Part shown: in pieces, positions 41,101 through 49,429 of the stretch
How the letters are laid out: every line of letters begins with the position of its first letter
Position numbering within the stretch: the first letter of the stretch is position 1
Source: Microbulbifer litoralis
GTDB lineage: Bacteria > Pseudomonadota > Gammaproteobacteria > Pseudomonadales > Cellvibrionaceae
Length of the DNA: 64,000 nt
Reading direction: 5' to 3'
NCBI RefSeq assembly: GCF_023634065.1
Contig: NZ_JALKCV010000002.1
Span: 1 to 64,000 of the forward strand
Position numbers and translations under genes: made by a program
The notes under the pieces: generated by a model
Seen by the model: only the letters and a program-made list of their open reading frames with translations
The model's database searches: none
What the model was told of the DNA's origin: nothing

Positions 41101-43347
41101 GGTACCAGCCGGATCGGTTTGGCACCGTCGGAGCCGCGGCTGCAACTGGCGGCACTGGAGTCGGAGCCCATCTCGCTCTGGCAGGCGTCGGGGGAATACC
41201 TGCAGTTGGGATTACAGCGTCTCAGCTGGCGGAACCTGAGCTGGAATGGCGGCGCGCTTGTGCGCGTTACCGACCTGGACTTGCGCGGTTTCCGCGCTTG
41301 CCTCGATATTTCCGCGCAACGCTGTATCGACCTGGGGGAGCTGCGCATACGGGGCACCCAGACCCTGTCGCTGGCCGCGCCCTTCTCCAGCGACGGCGCC
41401 ATCGAACTGGTGGGGCTGCGTGTCGGCAACCCCGGAGGTGCGCCCTGGGAATTCTCGCGGATGCAACTGGATCAATTGGCCTACGGCGGCGACGGCGTTT
41501 CCGCGGGCAGCCTGTCGGGGTTGAGCGGCTGCCTGCCGGCGGGCTGGTTTGGCGATACGCGACTGTCGCCCTGTTACCAGCTGGGGGCAGTGCGTTTCGG
41601 CGGTATCCAGCGTGTCGATACACCGGCCGGGCGGGTCACGCGCCTGCGGGATTTTGCCATCGACGGCGTACAACTGGTGCAGGCGGATTTCCCGGCCTCG
41701 GCTCCGGCGCAGTTATTGCAGGTGAAAAACCTGCAGGCCCGGGTACTGCAGTTTGGCGCCGGTGTGGTCGAGGCCAACGGCCTGGAACTCGAAGATATTT
41801 CCGGCTGCCTGCCCGGGGGATATGTGCCGCGGCTGGACCACTGTGTCGGGGTCGACAAACTGTCCAGCAACGTTTTCTATCGCGCGCGGGCGCGGCGCCT
41901 GGCCCTGCGCGATATTGCGCTGCAGCAGTTGCAGGTCATCGGCGGCGAGGGGCGCCGGCTGGTGCGCGGTGAACAGGTGCGGATTGGCAACCTGTGGCGG
42001 GAGCCGCAGGGTGTTGGCTTCGACTGGCTGCAGGCGGATGCGTTCAGCCTGTTCGGCCGCCGCGAGCGGGCACCGGAGTTCGATCGCCACGCCTGGACCG
42101 GCGAGTTCCGGCAGCTGCGCGTCGAGCAGTTGGGTTACGCCAGTAAAACGCGACACCTGGATATCGACAGCATCGAGCTGCTCCGGCCGCGGGGCGTCCT
42201 GGTGCGCGACGGCGAGGGCAATTACCCGGTGGGCAGGCATTTCGAGCGGCTGGTGGGCGAGGCGCCGGCCGGTGCGGAAAACCCGCGGCCGTTCCGCTAT
42301 CGCGTCGGCGATCTGGTGCTGGACCACGGGACCTTTACCTGGGTGGACCGGCAGGGGCACTACCGCGCGCGTTTGCCGGTGCGACGTATCAACCTGCGGC
42401 TGAAGAACGCCAGCAACCACCCGCACCACGACCCGGCGACAGTGTTGTTCAATGCGCGCCCCGGTGGTTTTGGCGAACTGCAGCTGGCAGGCACCCTCGA
42501 CTATCTCGATACCAGGAAATGGGATGCGAACCTGACGGGCTATATCAGGAATACCAACCTGATCCCGGCCACACCCTACATGGCGCAGCTGCTGGGCTAC
42601 AAGATCCTGCAGGGGCAGCTGGACGCGGTGCTCGATATCGGCATCCGCTCGAACGAGGTCAAGGCGCACGCAAAAATGGTATTGAACCGGATACGGGTTC
42701 GGCGTGTCAGGGATAGTGACCAGTTGCCGGTTAGCAGCACTTTCATCCCGCTGGGGATAGCCCTGGAGCTGTTGAAAGACGGGGAGGGGAATGTCAGGTT
42801 CGATATGCCCGTAACCGGCGACCTGTACGATCCGCAGTTTTCGTTCAGCTACATTTTCAGCGACCTGCTGCAGCGGGCGATCATGGAGGCGTTGTTCAGT
42901 TACTTTACACCCATTGGTTTCTATACCCTCGGCAAGCTGGCGTGGGCGCGCCTGCGGGCGGTGCGCTTCGACCCGATCGAGTTCGAGCCGGGCAGCGTGG
43001 ATCTGAGCGAGAAAGCCAGGCGACAGCTGATGGACGTCGTGGAGGAACTGCGACAGAGGCCGGACGCGCGGCCGGGAATCTGCGGCACCGCCACCGCCCT
43101 CGACTGGCACGCGCTGCATCCGGACAGGACGCCGACCATGCGCCGCAGCCGCAAGGCGCGCGAGACCTTTTACCGCTATCCGCCGATCGAGCTGCACGAG
43201 GAGCTGGAACGGCTGGCTCAGCGCCGCAGCCGGCGGGTGGAATTCTTCCTGCTGCGCGAGGGAATTTCCGCCGATGAGTTTATCCAGTGCGCACCGGACT
43301 ACAATGGACGCAACTTCGACAATCCGCGCGTAGAGTTTTCGCACTAA
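38164..43347 (+). CDS. giant AsmA-like DUF748 protein with cysteine-pair repeats
   Basis: A 1727-residue protein anchored by one N-terminal helix (about residues 13-35, LLWWLVAVLLLLGVMSIAA), with the rest in the periplasm. The C-terminal third has the DUF748 signature (LELLKDGEGNVRFDMPVTGDLYDPQFSF, then FSYFTPIGFYTLG) and an OmpA-like end (FEPGSVDLSEKARRQLMDVVEEL). AsmA-type proteins are long beta-grooves that move phospholipid between membranes. Residues about 155-1230 hold some twelve copies of a Cys-Leu/Val-Pro ... Cys pair spaced roughly 90 residues apart, unusual for the family. The start may be ATG 38164 or 38188; neither has a clear ribosome site. The aconitase gene follows after 22 bases. 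Confidence 0.82.
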   Translation: MPPEPTPPMDTFRRLLWWLVAVLLLLGVMSIAASTIVAGKVERWLESRGLSAQIDYLHVSVPRLSLLARGVQAENRDGRGFRARELLLDYSWWQLLRGRWKLQRVSLEGAYMDLESSAVERGRQWEIGGWALGQGPRRDRDLQLLFERVRIRDSRLCYRHRPAWPTPSCVRFGNLSARDFQLGMQRSGDEPLDLTIGAHKLGLGNLLIETRGSDFINTALVELALSEALYRRAPGNRITADSLAVRMFGSCPPQRWAEALPALGRLVGHCATARQLQLSGDLLFSFGRGAEVRWHRAGGREIALRHRDRRWQNWRAQTLAIDDFDYLRDRRRITWQRAAADGFDYCPGAWRNREHHYCVRAGSLQLPDPVRLGWGDGFNADAGPGRLQRTRLLDLAGDNRNPLTLHRTALGTLSYRGRERLLSIDGVDMESASGCVPGGLWNEPDYCARLAGLHSPETVEVRFASKAAQRSWGFASGPLKLAQLRLQRGSQPQFQLQRLHWQHIDLLGAGGPLLLQDFGLQSASGCVPQPLLPQRLRPLCADLRRLRGEGHFAWQGGDDSYLIFGDVQLQRLLLSDRPDSARGLLLERLAVGEGFYRRHSDGDNPWIDAGDIPADILPVTAGTGVAESAGEAADIGAEKGLLPEELARRRAAAADDNGDVPSVASPNLKLQRLSLDRLEGCLPAAWARLFYQDPQRMPGCFDFRNLQQRQPLLLAWQGGLDLAAAELTLERALARTPAGNPLLQLSGLQLPRARVRYLSASRRADFALPEFSLEGFYACLPRSIESAPLDIRCADLQQLQFSDAFALHIDSRGVSATLNGSSAQRILLTGAQEQFVADIVGLQAPQLDFHWPRDSGRRARLRVDGFSAEQFQACLPQTLKLRPGLPRCIATEKLRSTGGANDSGIALEETVLKSGPVAEPLWRIGSVRVSLLALTPRALQLHGLRLQQVSVCGLRQFLPPGVADSGIADCVRARDLNFAGTSRIGLAPSEPRLQLAALESEPISLWQASGEYLQLGLQRLSWRNLSWNGGALVRVTDLDLRGFRACLDISAQRCIDLGELRIRGTQTLSLAAPFSSDGAIELVGLRVGNPGGAPWEFSRMQLDQLAYGGDGVSAGSLSGLSGCLPAGWFGDTRLSPCYQLGAVRFGGIQRVDTPAGRVTRLRDFAIDGVQLVQADFPASAPAQLLQVKNLQARVLQFGAGVVEANGLELEDISGCLPGGYVPRLDHCVGVDKLSSNVFYRARARRLALRDIALQQLQVIGGEGRRLVRGEQVRIGNLWREPQGVGFDWLQADAFSLFGRRERAPEFDRHAWTGEFRQLRVEQLGYASKTRHLDIDSIELLRPRGVLVRDGEGNYPVGRHFERLVGEAPAGAENPRPFRYRVGDLVLDHGTFTWVDRQGHYRARLPVRRINLRLKNASNHPHHDPATVLFNARPGGFGELQLAGTLDYLDTRKWDANLTGYIRNTNLIPATPYMAQLLGYKILQGQLDAVLDIGIRSNEVKAHAKMVLNRIRVRRVRDSDQLPVSSTFIPLGIALELLKDGEGNVRFDMPVTGDLYDPQFSFSYIFSDLLQRAIMEALFSYFTPIGFYTLGKLAWARLRAVRFDPIEFEPGSVDLSEKARRQLMDVVEELRQRPDARPGICGTATALDWHALHPDRTPTMRRSRKARETFYRYPPIELHEELERLAQRRSRRVEFFLLREGISADEFIQCAPDYNGRNFDNPRVEFSH

Positions 43348-43369
43348 GCAGAAACGGGAGGCTGACAAT

Positions 43370-45316
43370 ATGGCCAAGAACCTCGCCCAGAAACTGATTG
43401 AGTCCCACCTTTACAGTGGCTCCCTGGAGCCCGGCAGCCCCATCGAGCTGAAAATCGACCAGACGCTGGCCCAGGACGCCACCGGCACCATGGTGATGCT
43501 CGAATTCGAATCCCTGGGCCTGCCGCGGGTCAAGACAGAGCTGTCGGCGCAGTACGTCGATCACAACCTGCTGCAGACGGATTTCAAGAATGCCGACGAC
43601 CACCTGTTCCTGCGCAGCGCCTGCCGCAAATTCGGCGTCTGGTACTCGCGCCCGGGCAATGGTGTCAGTCACCCGGTGCATATGTCGTGTTTCGGCATTC
43701 CCGGTAAAACCCTGCTGGGCTCAGACAGCCACACCTGTGCGGCCGGCTCCATGGGCATGCTGGCGATCGGTGCCGGCGGCCTGCAGGTGGCGCTGGCAAT
43801 GGCGGGCACGCCATTTGCACTGACCATGCCCAAGGTCATGGGAGTGAAGCTGGAGGGCGAATTGCCGCCCTGGGTCAGCGCCAAGGACATCATCCTGGAA
43901 ATGCTGCGCCGCTATACGGTCAAGGGCGGCGTCAACAAGGTGATCGAGTACTACGGCCCCGGCCTCGACAAGCTGACGGCGATGGATCGCCATGTGATCG
44001 CCAATATGGGCCAGGAGCTGGGTGCCACGGCGAGTGTGTTTCCCGCCGACCACGCGGTGAAAGCCTTCCTGCAACAGCAGCAGCGCGCGGACGACTTTGT
44101 CGAGTTGAAGGCCGACGAGGGCGCGACCTATGACGAGCATGATGAAATCGACCTGTCGAAACTGGAGCCGTTGATCGCCTGTCCGTCCAGCCCCGACAAG
44201 GTAGTGACGGTGCGCGAAGTTGCGGGCCAGCCCATCTACCAGAGTTATATCGGCTCCTCGGCCAACCCGGGCCTGCGGGATTTTGTCATTCCCGCGCGCA
44301 TGGTGGCCGGCCGCCAGGTGGACGACGCGGTGTCCTTCGATATCAACCCCACCTCGCGCCAGCTGCTGGAGGAAATCAGCCGCAGCGGCGACCTGGGCCG
44401 TCTGCTCGAGGCCGGCGCGCGCCTGCACCAGACCGGTTGCAACGGCTGTATCGGCATGGGCCAGGCGCCGGCCAGCGGGCGCATCAGCCTGCGCACGGTG
44501 CCGCGCAATTTCCCCGGTCGTTCCGGCACCAGGGAGGACCAGGTCTACCTGTGCAGCCCGGAGACCGCGACCATCAGCGCACTCCGGGGGGAGATCACCG
44601 ATCCGCGGGATATGGACATGGAGTACCCGGATTTTACCGAGCCGGAGGAATTGCCGGATATGCGCCCGCTGCTGCTGGCACCGCAGGAGATCCCAACGGA
44701 GGTGGAACTGGTCAAGGGGCCGAATATAGAACCGCTACCGGATTTCGAAGGGCTGCCGCAGACACTGACGGGCCCGATACTGCTGAAAACCGGCGACAAT
44801 GTCTCCACGGACGAGATCCTGCCCGCCGGTTCCGATATTCTGCCCCTGCGTTCCAATATCCCGGAAATCAGCCGCTACGCCTTCTGTCGTCTCGATGAAC
44901 AGTTTTACGACCGGGCCATGAAGCTGAACGGCGACTGTTTTGTCGTCGGCGGCGAAAATTACGGCCAGGGCTCCAGCCGCGAACACGCCGCCATAGCCCC
45001 GCGCTATCTCGGCGTGCGCTGCGTCATTGCCAAGAGCATGGCCCGCATCCACCGTCGCAACCTGATCAACTTCGGTATACTGCCGCTGCTTTTCGACAGC
45101 GCGGGCGATTACGACCAGTTGCAACAGGATGCAGAGCTGGAATTGGACAATCCGGTGGGGCAGCTGGAGCCGGGTAAACCGGTGCAACTGAAAATCGTAT
45201 CTACCGGCAAGACCCTGAGCCTGCGCCACGACCTGTCACCGGCGGAGATCAAGACCCTCCACCACGGCGGCCTGATCAATGAAACCCGCAGCGAGCATCC
45301 GGATATCGAGACTTAG
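43370..45316 (+). CDS. aconitate hydratase (short AcnA-related type)
   Basis: A 648-residue aconitase with the three cluster-ligand cysteines in the expected motifs: GSDSHTCAAGSMGM (about residue 122) and GCNGCIGMG (about 362). The swivel domain has GGENYGQGSSREHAA and ARIHRRNLINFGILPL. It is shorter than AcnA/AcnB of E. coli and matches the separate AcnA-related putative aconitase family of about 650 residues, close to mitochondrial aconitase. It isomerises citrate to isocitrate, or a related substrate. GGGAGG precedes the ATG. Confidence 0.9.
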   Translation: MAKNLAQKLIESHLYSGSLEPGSPIELKIDQTLAQDATGTMVMLEFESLGLPRVKTELSAQYVDHNLLQTDFKNADDHLFLRSACRKFGVWYSRPGNGVSHPVHMSCFGIPGKTLLGSDSHTCAAGSMGMLAIGAGGLQVALAMAGTPFALTMPKVMGVKLEGELPPWVSAKDIILEMLRRYTVKGGVNKVIEYYGPGLDKLTAMDRHVIANMGQELGATASVFPADHAVKAFLQQQQRADDFVELKADEGATYDEHDEIDLSKLEPLIACPSSPDKVVTVREVAGQPIYQSYIGSSANPGLRDFVIPARMVAGRQVDDAVSFDINPTSRQLLEEISRSGDLGRLLEAGARLHQTGCNGCIGMGQAPASGRISLRTVPRNFPGRSGTREDQVYLCSPETATISALRGEITDPRDMDMEYPDFTEPEELPDMRPLLLAPQEIPTEVELVKGPNIEPLPDFEGLPQTLTGPILLKTGDNVSTDEILPAGSDILPLRSNIPEISRYAFCRLDEQFYDRAMKLNGDCFVVGGENYGQGSSREHAAIAPRYLGVRCVIAKSMARIHRRNLINFGILPLLFDSAGDYDQLQQDAELELDNPVGQLEPGKPVQLKIVSTGKTLSLRHDLSPAEIKTLHHGGLINETRSEHPDIET

Positions 45317-45360
45317 GAAACCGGCGGGGCGGGATCGTATTCAATAAAAGGGGGAGGGCG

Positions 45361-46278
45361 ATGCGCGATAGCTGGCCGGAGGCCATTGCCGGGCGCGCCG
45401 CGCAGATGTACGGAGAGCTGGATACCGCTATCGGCCGGTTTATTGCCGAGCACCAGCTCCCCGACAGTTTTTGCCGGGTGATCGACGACTATTACCTGCC
45501 GCTGGCGCTGTGGCTGGCCGGGCAACGGCGCAGCGGGCAGACGCTGGTAGTCGGGCTCTGTGGCGGCCAGGGCTCGGGTAAGTCCACGCTCACCGCCTTC
45601 CTGGAACTGGTCTGGTCCCAATTGGAAATGCGCAGCGCCGGTTTCTCGCTCGACGATATCTATCTCACCAGGGATGCGCGCCGACAGCTGGCTCGCGAGG
45701 TACACCCTCTGCTGCAGACACGCGGCGTGCCCGGCACCCACGATGTGCCGCTGGGGCTGGAAACCATCGACGCGCTCAGCGGGCGCCGGGGCCCGGGCGA
45801 GTTCGCCATTCCCCTATTCGACAAATCCGTGGACGACCGCGCGCCGGTGGCGCAGTGGCCGCGGCGGCGGGCGCCGGTGGACATCCTGCTGTTCGAGGGC
45901 TGGTGCGTCGGTGCGCGCCCCTGGCAAAACGCGGAGGCGCCGATCAACGCACTGGAGCGGCGGGAGGACCCGGATGGAACCTGGCGGAATTACGTCAACA
46001 GCCAGTTGCGCGGCCCCTATGGGGAGTTGTTTGGTCGGCTCGACTTGCTGTTGATGTTGAAAGTGCCGGATATGGACTGTGTGCTGGAGTGGCGGCGCCT
46101 GCAGGAGCGAAAGCTGCGCGCGCGCAGCGGCGGCGGTATGAGCGATGACGGGATTCTGCGTTTTGTGCAGCACTACGAGCGGGTGACACGCAACCTGCTC
46201 GGGGAAATGCCGGACCGGGCCGACTGTGTGCTGGAATTGGGGCGCGACCACGGTATTGCCGGGATGCGCCTGCGCTGA
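45361..46278 (+). CDS. D-glycerate 3-kinase-like P-loop kinase
   Basis: A 305-residue kinase of the plant-type glycerate kinase / YggC group. The P-loop VVGLCGGQGSGKSTL is at residues about 62-76, followed by FSLDDIYLT, GVPGTHDVPLGLETI, VDILLFEGWCVGARP and MSDDGILRFVQHYERVTR. It probably phosphorylates D-glycerate to 3-phosphoglycerate. A GGGGGAG ribosome site precedes ATG 45361. It lies 44 bases after the aconitase gene and may be cotranscribed. Confidence 0.85.
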   Translation: MRDSWPEAIAGRAAQMYGELDTAIGRFIAEHQLPDSFCRVIDDYYLPLALWLAGQRRSGQTLVVGLCGGQGSGKSTLTAFLELVWSQLEMRSAGFSLDDIYLTRDARRQLAREVHPLLQTRGVPGTHDVPLGLETIDALSGRRGPGEFAIPLFDKSVDDRAPVAQWPRRRAPVDILLFEGWCVGARPWQNAEAPINALERREDPDGTWRNYVNSQLRGPYGELFGRLDLLLMLKVPDMDCVLEWRRLQERKLRARSGGGMSDDGILRFVQHYERVTRNLLGEMPDRADCVLELGRDHGIAGMRLR

Positions 46279-46293
46279 GGGCGCGCGGGATAT

Positions 46294-46319
46294 AAAAAAA
46301 CCCGGCCGGAGCCGGGTTT
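46294..46319 (-). terminator. terminator of the AT-hook protein gene
   Basis: Stem AACCCGGC (46299-46306) with GCCGGGTT, loop CGGA. Read on the minus strand the hairpin is followed by seven U (46294-46300), so it mainly serves the minus-strand gene ending at 46329. Confidence 0.85.
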
Positions 46320-46328
46320 GCCACCAGA

Positions 46329-47105
46329 TTACTTGGCCTTGGGCGGACGGCCCGGGCCTCTCTTCGCGGTAGCGGCCTTTTTCGGGCGACCGGGAGATTT
46401 CTTGGCGGTGGCCTTCTTGGTAGCGGCCTTCTTCGGGCGACCAGGCCCTTTCTTGGCTGCGGTCTTCTTGGTGGCAGCCTTTTTCGGGCGACCGGGGCCT
46501 TTCTTGGCCTTGGTTGCAGCCTTCTTGGCCTTGGCAGTGGCTTTCTTCTTCGCGGCAGCGGCCTTCTTCTTCTCTGTAGCCGCTTTCTTCTTGGCGGCGG
46601 CAGCGGCCTTCTTCTTCTCTACAGCCGCTTTCTTCTTGGCAGCGGCAGCGGCTTTCTTGGCTTCTACAGCGGCTTTCTTCTTGGCCTGGGCAGCCAGTTT
46701 CTTGGCTACTGCGGATTCTTCCTTGGCTACGGCCTTGGCCACTTTGGCCGCCATCTGGTTGTCCGACTTGATGGTGGTCAGCTGTGCCTTGGCTTCCTTG
46801 GCGGCGGCCTTGGCGTTGTCGGCCACTTTTTTCGCCGCGGCGGCAGCGGTGCGGGCCGCTTTCAGTTGCTTCTGCTGCGCTGCAGTTTTCTTCTTGGCGC
46901 GAACAGATTTTACCTTGTCGGCGGCCTTGGAGGCCTTGTCGGCAGCCTTGGTGGCGTCCTTGGCCAGTTTGTCAGCGGCCTTGGCCGCGTCGGATTCCTG
47001 CTTCTCGCGCGCTTTTTCCAGTTTGGTTTTCAGTGCGCTCAGTTCCGCTTCCAGTTTGGCGACGGAGCTGACCTTGGATGCTTTGCTCTGTTTACTTGCA
47101 GCCAT
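46329..47105 (-). CDS. AlgP-like histone-H1-like protein with AT-hook repeats
   Basis: A 258-residue protein starting at ATG 47105. The first 100 residues are a charged coiled-coil-like helix (VAKLEAELSALKTKLEKAREKQ). Residues about 125-200 are Lys/Ala repeats (AAAAKKKAAVEKKKAAA units). The tail carries four AT-hook cores, three GRPKK and one GRPPK, in units such as GPGRPKKAATKKTA. This resembles AlgP of Pseudomonas and other bacterial H1-like proteins that bind AT-rich DNA. The repeats make the DNA itself repetitive (46350-46700). It probably acts in nucleoid organisation. Confidence 0.85.
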   Translation of the reverse strand: MAASKQSKASKVSSVAKLEAELSALKTKLEKAREKQESDAAKAADKLAKDATKAADKASKAADKVKSVRAKKKTAAQQKQLKAARTAAAAAKKVADNAKAAAKEAKAQLTTIKSDNQMAAKVAKAVAKEESAVAKKLAAQAKKKAAVEAKKAAAAAKKKAAVEKKKAAAAAKKKAATEKKKAAAAKKKATAKAKKAATKAKKGPGRPKKAATKKTAAKKGPGRPKKAATKKATAKKSPGRPKKAATAKRGPGRPPKAK

Positions 47106-47212
47106 AAAATATCCCTGTACTAAGAATTGTTTTGGATGTGTGAAAAACATCGCGCTAATTGCAGCTTATTTATATACTGAAAACAAGTGTTTTTGGGCAT
47201 TTTTACCCCGCA

Positions 47213-48061
47213 ATGAATAAATTTAAGGGCTTTTTTACCCTCATTTCTTTTTTCTGGCTCTGGAGCTGCGGTTTTTGCGCGCTGTTCCAGTGGTTTGTCA
47301 CCGGGAAAGCCGCCTGGTTCGGATTGCTGATTAGCGCCTGGGCGCTGCCGCTCTGGATGCTTTTGCGATTTCGGAATCCACAGAAATTCTCCGGCGATCA
47401 GCGTGAGACGCCGGCCTTTGCGGCAGTTTTGTCAGGGCTGGCAGTCACCCTGCTCACGGATGTCGATCGGGGGCTGCCGCTCTACCTGGCGATCGCCAAC
47501 CTGTTTGTGGTCCTGGTCTATCTTTTCCACCTGAGCGCGTTCCGGCAGCCGGCAATGCCGCCAGTCGATGGCGTTTTTCCCACACTGGCCACCGGCGGCG
47601 GGCAGGACTGGAATGCGGCCGACAGCGCCCGGCGGGAAAAAGCGGCGGGATTGCTGCTGGTTTTTCTGCGCGGCAGTTTCTGTGCCGACAGCCGCGCGCA
47701 GTTGTCACAGCTGGCGGCGATGGAGGGCGAGTTGCATCGCCGCCGGGTGCAGCCGGTGCTGATCAGCACCGAGTCTGCCGATCACTGGCGGCCTCTGTAC
47801 ACGGGTGAAATGGTTCCGGAAATCGTCGAGCTGTGTCCGGCCGACAAACGCAACCGGCCGTTTGTCGCCGCCGGTGGTGCGCCCGCCTGGCTGTGGATGC
47901 TGGGCCGGTTGGCGGGCAGCGGCGCGGGAGCGGTTTGCCGGCCGAGCTGCTGGCTGTTGGACGATGAAGCTTTCGTTGTCTGGCGGCACCTGCCGGACAA
48001 CTACCGGCTTCCGGGAAGCGGGGAATTTATTCGCGGGCAGTTGGTGCGGCTGGAGGAGTGA
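47213..48061 (+). CDS. membrane protein with thioredoxin/peroxiredoxin-like domain
   Basis: A 282-residue protein from ATG 47213. Three or four membrane helices occupy residues 1-115 (FFTLISFFWLWSCGFCALFQWF; AAWFGLLISAWALPLWMLLRF; LYLAIANLFVVLVYLFHLSAF). The C-terminal domain has an AhpC/TSA-like start (LLLVFLRGSFCADSRAQLSQL) with one retained active-site Cys and no CxxC, then VQPVLISTES and a late SCWLLDDEAFVVWR. It may be a membrane-tethered peroxiredoxin relative, but the resolving Cys is unclear. Confidence 0.65.
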   Translation: MNKFKGFFTLISFFWLWSCGFCALFQWFVTGKAAWFGLLISAWALPLWMLLRFRNPQKFSGDQRETPAFAAVLSGLAVTLLTDVDRGLPLYLAIANLFVVLVYLFHLSAFRQPAMPPVDGVFPTLATGGGQDWNAADSARREKAAGLLLVFLRGSFCADSRAQLSQLAAMEGELHRRRVQPVLISTESADHWRPLYTGEMVPEIVELCPADKRNRPFVAAGGAPAWLWMLGRLAGSGAGAVCRPSCWLLDDEAFVVWRHLPDNYRLPGSGEFIRGQLVRLEE

Positions 48062-48137
48062 GGTGTGGGGCGCCCGGGACGGATTCCCGGGCGCAGTACC
48101 GGCGGCTCTTTACATCGCCTTGATTCATATTCCGGCT

Positions 48138-48542
48138 TTAAAGAGGGCCATAGGGCAGGTAGCGGTTGTCGGAGTGTTCCTTTATCCACAACAGCTGATC
48201 CCGGTCCAGCGGCGTTTTGCGGCGGCGCAGTGCCCTGGCCAGGGGAATTACCGCCGATTCGGCACCGGCATCCCAGCCCGGCAGTTGTTGTTCCGCGAGG
48301 GTGAAGAAGCGGATCAATTGCCACAGCTGCTCGCTGTCCCAGGCTTCGCTCTCCTCCAGCCAGCGTTGCGCCGGCAGACGGACCAGGTGAGAGGCCTGCA
48401 TATCGCGTGGCTCCAGCACTTCGCCCAGCGGCTTGTCCGCCCGCACCGCGGCGATATAGCGCTGCAGCAGTTCACGGTCGATGGGCTCCTGTGATTTTTC
48501 CTGTGCGGCTGCTCGATCTGGTTCCCAGGCTCCGACACTCAT
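48138..48542 (-). CDS. hypothetical protein
   Basis: A 134-residue acidic, mainly helical cytoplasmic protein from ATG 48542. Segments RELLQRYIAAVRADKPLGEVLEPRDMQASHLVRL and SEQLWQLIRFFTLAEQQLPGWDAG are regular helices; the end has LLWIKEHSDNRYLPYGPL. No domain is recognised. It is probably a lineage-conserved protein because it sits among chromosomal genes with normal GC-rich codon use. Confidence 0.6.
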   Translation of the reverse strand: MSVGAWEPDRAAAQEKSQEPIDRELLQRYIAAVRADKPLGEVLEPRDMQASHLVRLPAQRWLEESEAWDSEQLWQLIRFFTLAEQQLPGWDAGAESAVIPLARALRRRKTPLDRDQLLWIKEHSDNRYLPYGPL

Positions 48543-48789
48543 TGCATGACTTCCTATTGGTTGGCGATGGCGGCGCATTATAAAGGTGCGAGTGCGGCTC
48601 TGCCGACCCCGAGGCCGTAGAGGCACCATTTATCCGGTGCGACGGGGTAGAATAGGGCCGCGCGACGGTTCCGGGCCTTGCCCTGCCGTTATTGCCAGAC
48701 CGGGAGCGGGAAGTGTCCTCTCCCGGCAGACTCCGGACATACGCCCCTGTGTGCTTCCGCCTCAGTACATAATGAAGATAGAGGACTCG

Positions 48790-49242
48790 ATGGAATTTAT
48801 TGCCCAACCCCTGCCGGCCACCAAGCGGGTGGCACTGGTCGCCCACGACAACCGCAAGGCGGCGCTGATAGAATGGTGCAATCGCCACCGGGAGCTGCTG
48901 CAGCGCCATCGGCTGCTGGCCACCGGGACTACCGGTGCCCGTATAGAGGAAGCTACCGGGCTGGAGGTGGACAAGCTGTTCAGTGGCCCCATGGGGGGCG
49001 ACCAGCAGTTGGGCGCGAGGATCTGCCAGGGCGAGATCGACCTGCTGGTCTTTTTCTGGGACCCGTTCGAGCCCATGCCCCACGATCCGGATGTGAAGGC
49101 GCTGCTGCGTATCGCCGCGGTGTGGAACATCCCGGTGGCCTGCAACTCCAGCAGCGCGGATATGATGGTGCAGTCCGCGTTGATGGAGGCGAGCTTCGAC
49201 CGGGAAGTGCCGGATTACCTGGGTTACCTGGCAGCCCGCTAA
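48790..49242 (+). CDS. mgsA: methylglyoxal synthase
   Basis: A 150-residue MgsA-type enzyme that turns dihydroxyacetone phosphate into methylglyoxal and phosphate, a bypass of lower glycolysis. Motifs are VALVAHDNRKAALIEW at the start, LLATGTTGARIEEATG for phosphate binding, FSGPMGGDQQLGARICQGEIDLLVFFWDPFEPMPHDPDVKALLR with the catalytic Asp and His, and IPVACNSSSADM. The start at 48790 has GAGGA four bases upstream; an earlier in-frame ATG is at 48772. Confidence 0.93.
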   Translation: MEFIAQPLPATKRVALVAHDNRKAALIEWCNRHRELLQRHRLLATGTTGARIEEATGLEVDKLFSGPMGGDQQLGARICQGEIDLLVFFWDPFEPMPHDPDVKALLRIAAVWNIPVACNSSSADMMVQSALMEASFDREVPDYLGYLAAR

Positions 49243-49429
49243 TACCGGAAAATCTGCCTAAAATTTGATCTAACTGGCCTGATGGACTTTGTAAGTTATT
49301 GATTTGCAAGGGTGTTTTTGTGACCATGCAGGTTTCACTTGCAAAGCTGGTGATTTCGCGGCAATCTTGCCCACCTGATTAGACCGGTCAATCCGGCGCC
49401 ATTCGCATTAGCTAACTGTACGGTGTTTT

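Noticed and set aside
46350..46700. Tandem repeats resembling a repeat array or CRISPR
   Set aside because: Units are codon-aligned and encode the Lys/Ala and AT-hook repeats; no unique spacers of constant length.
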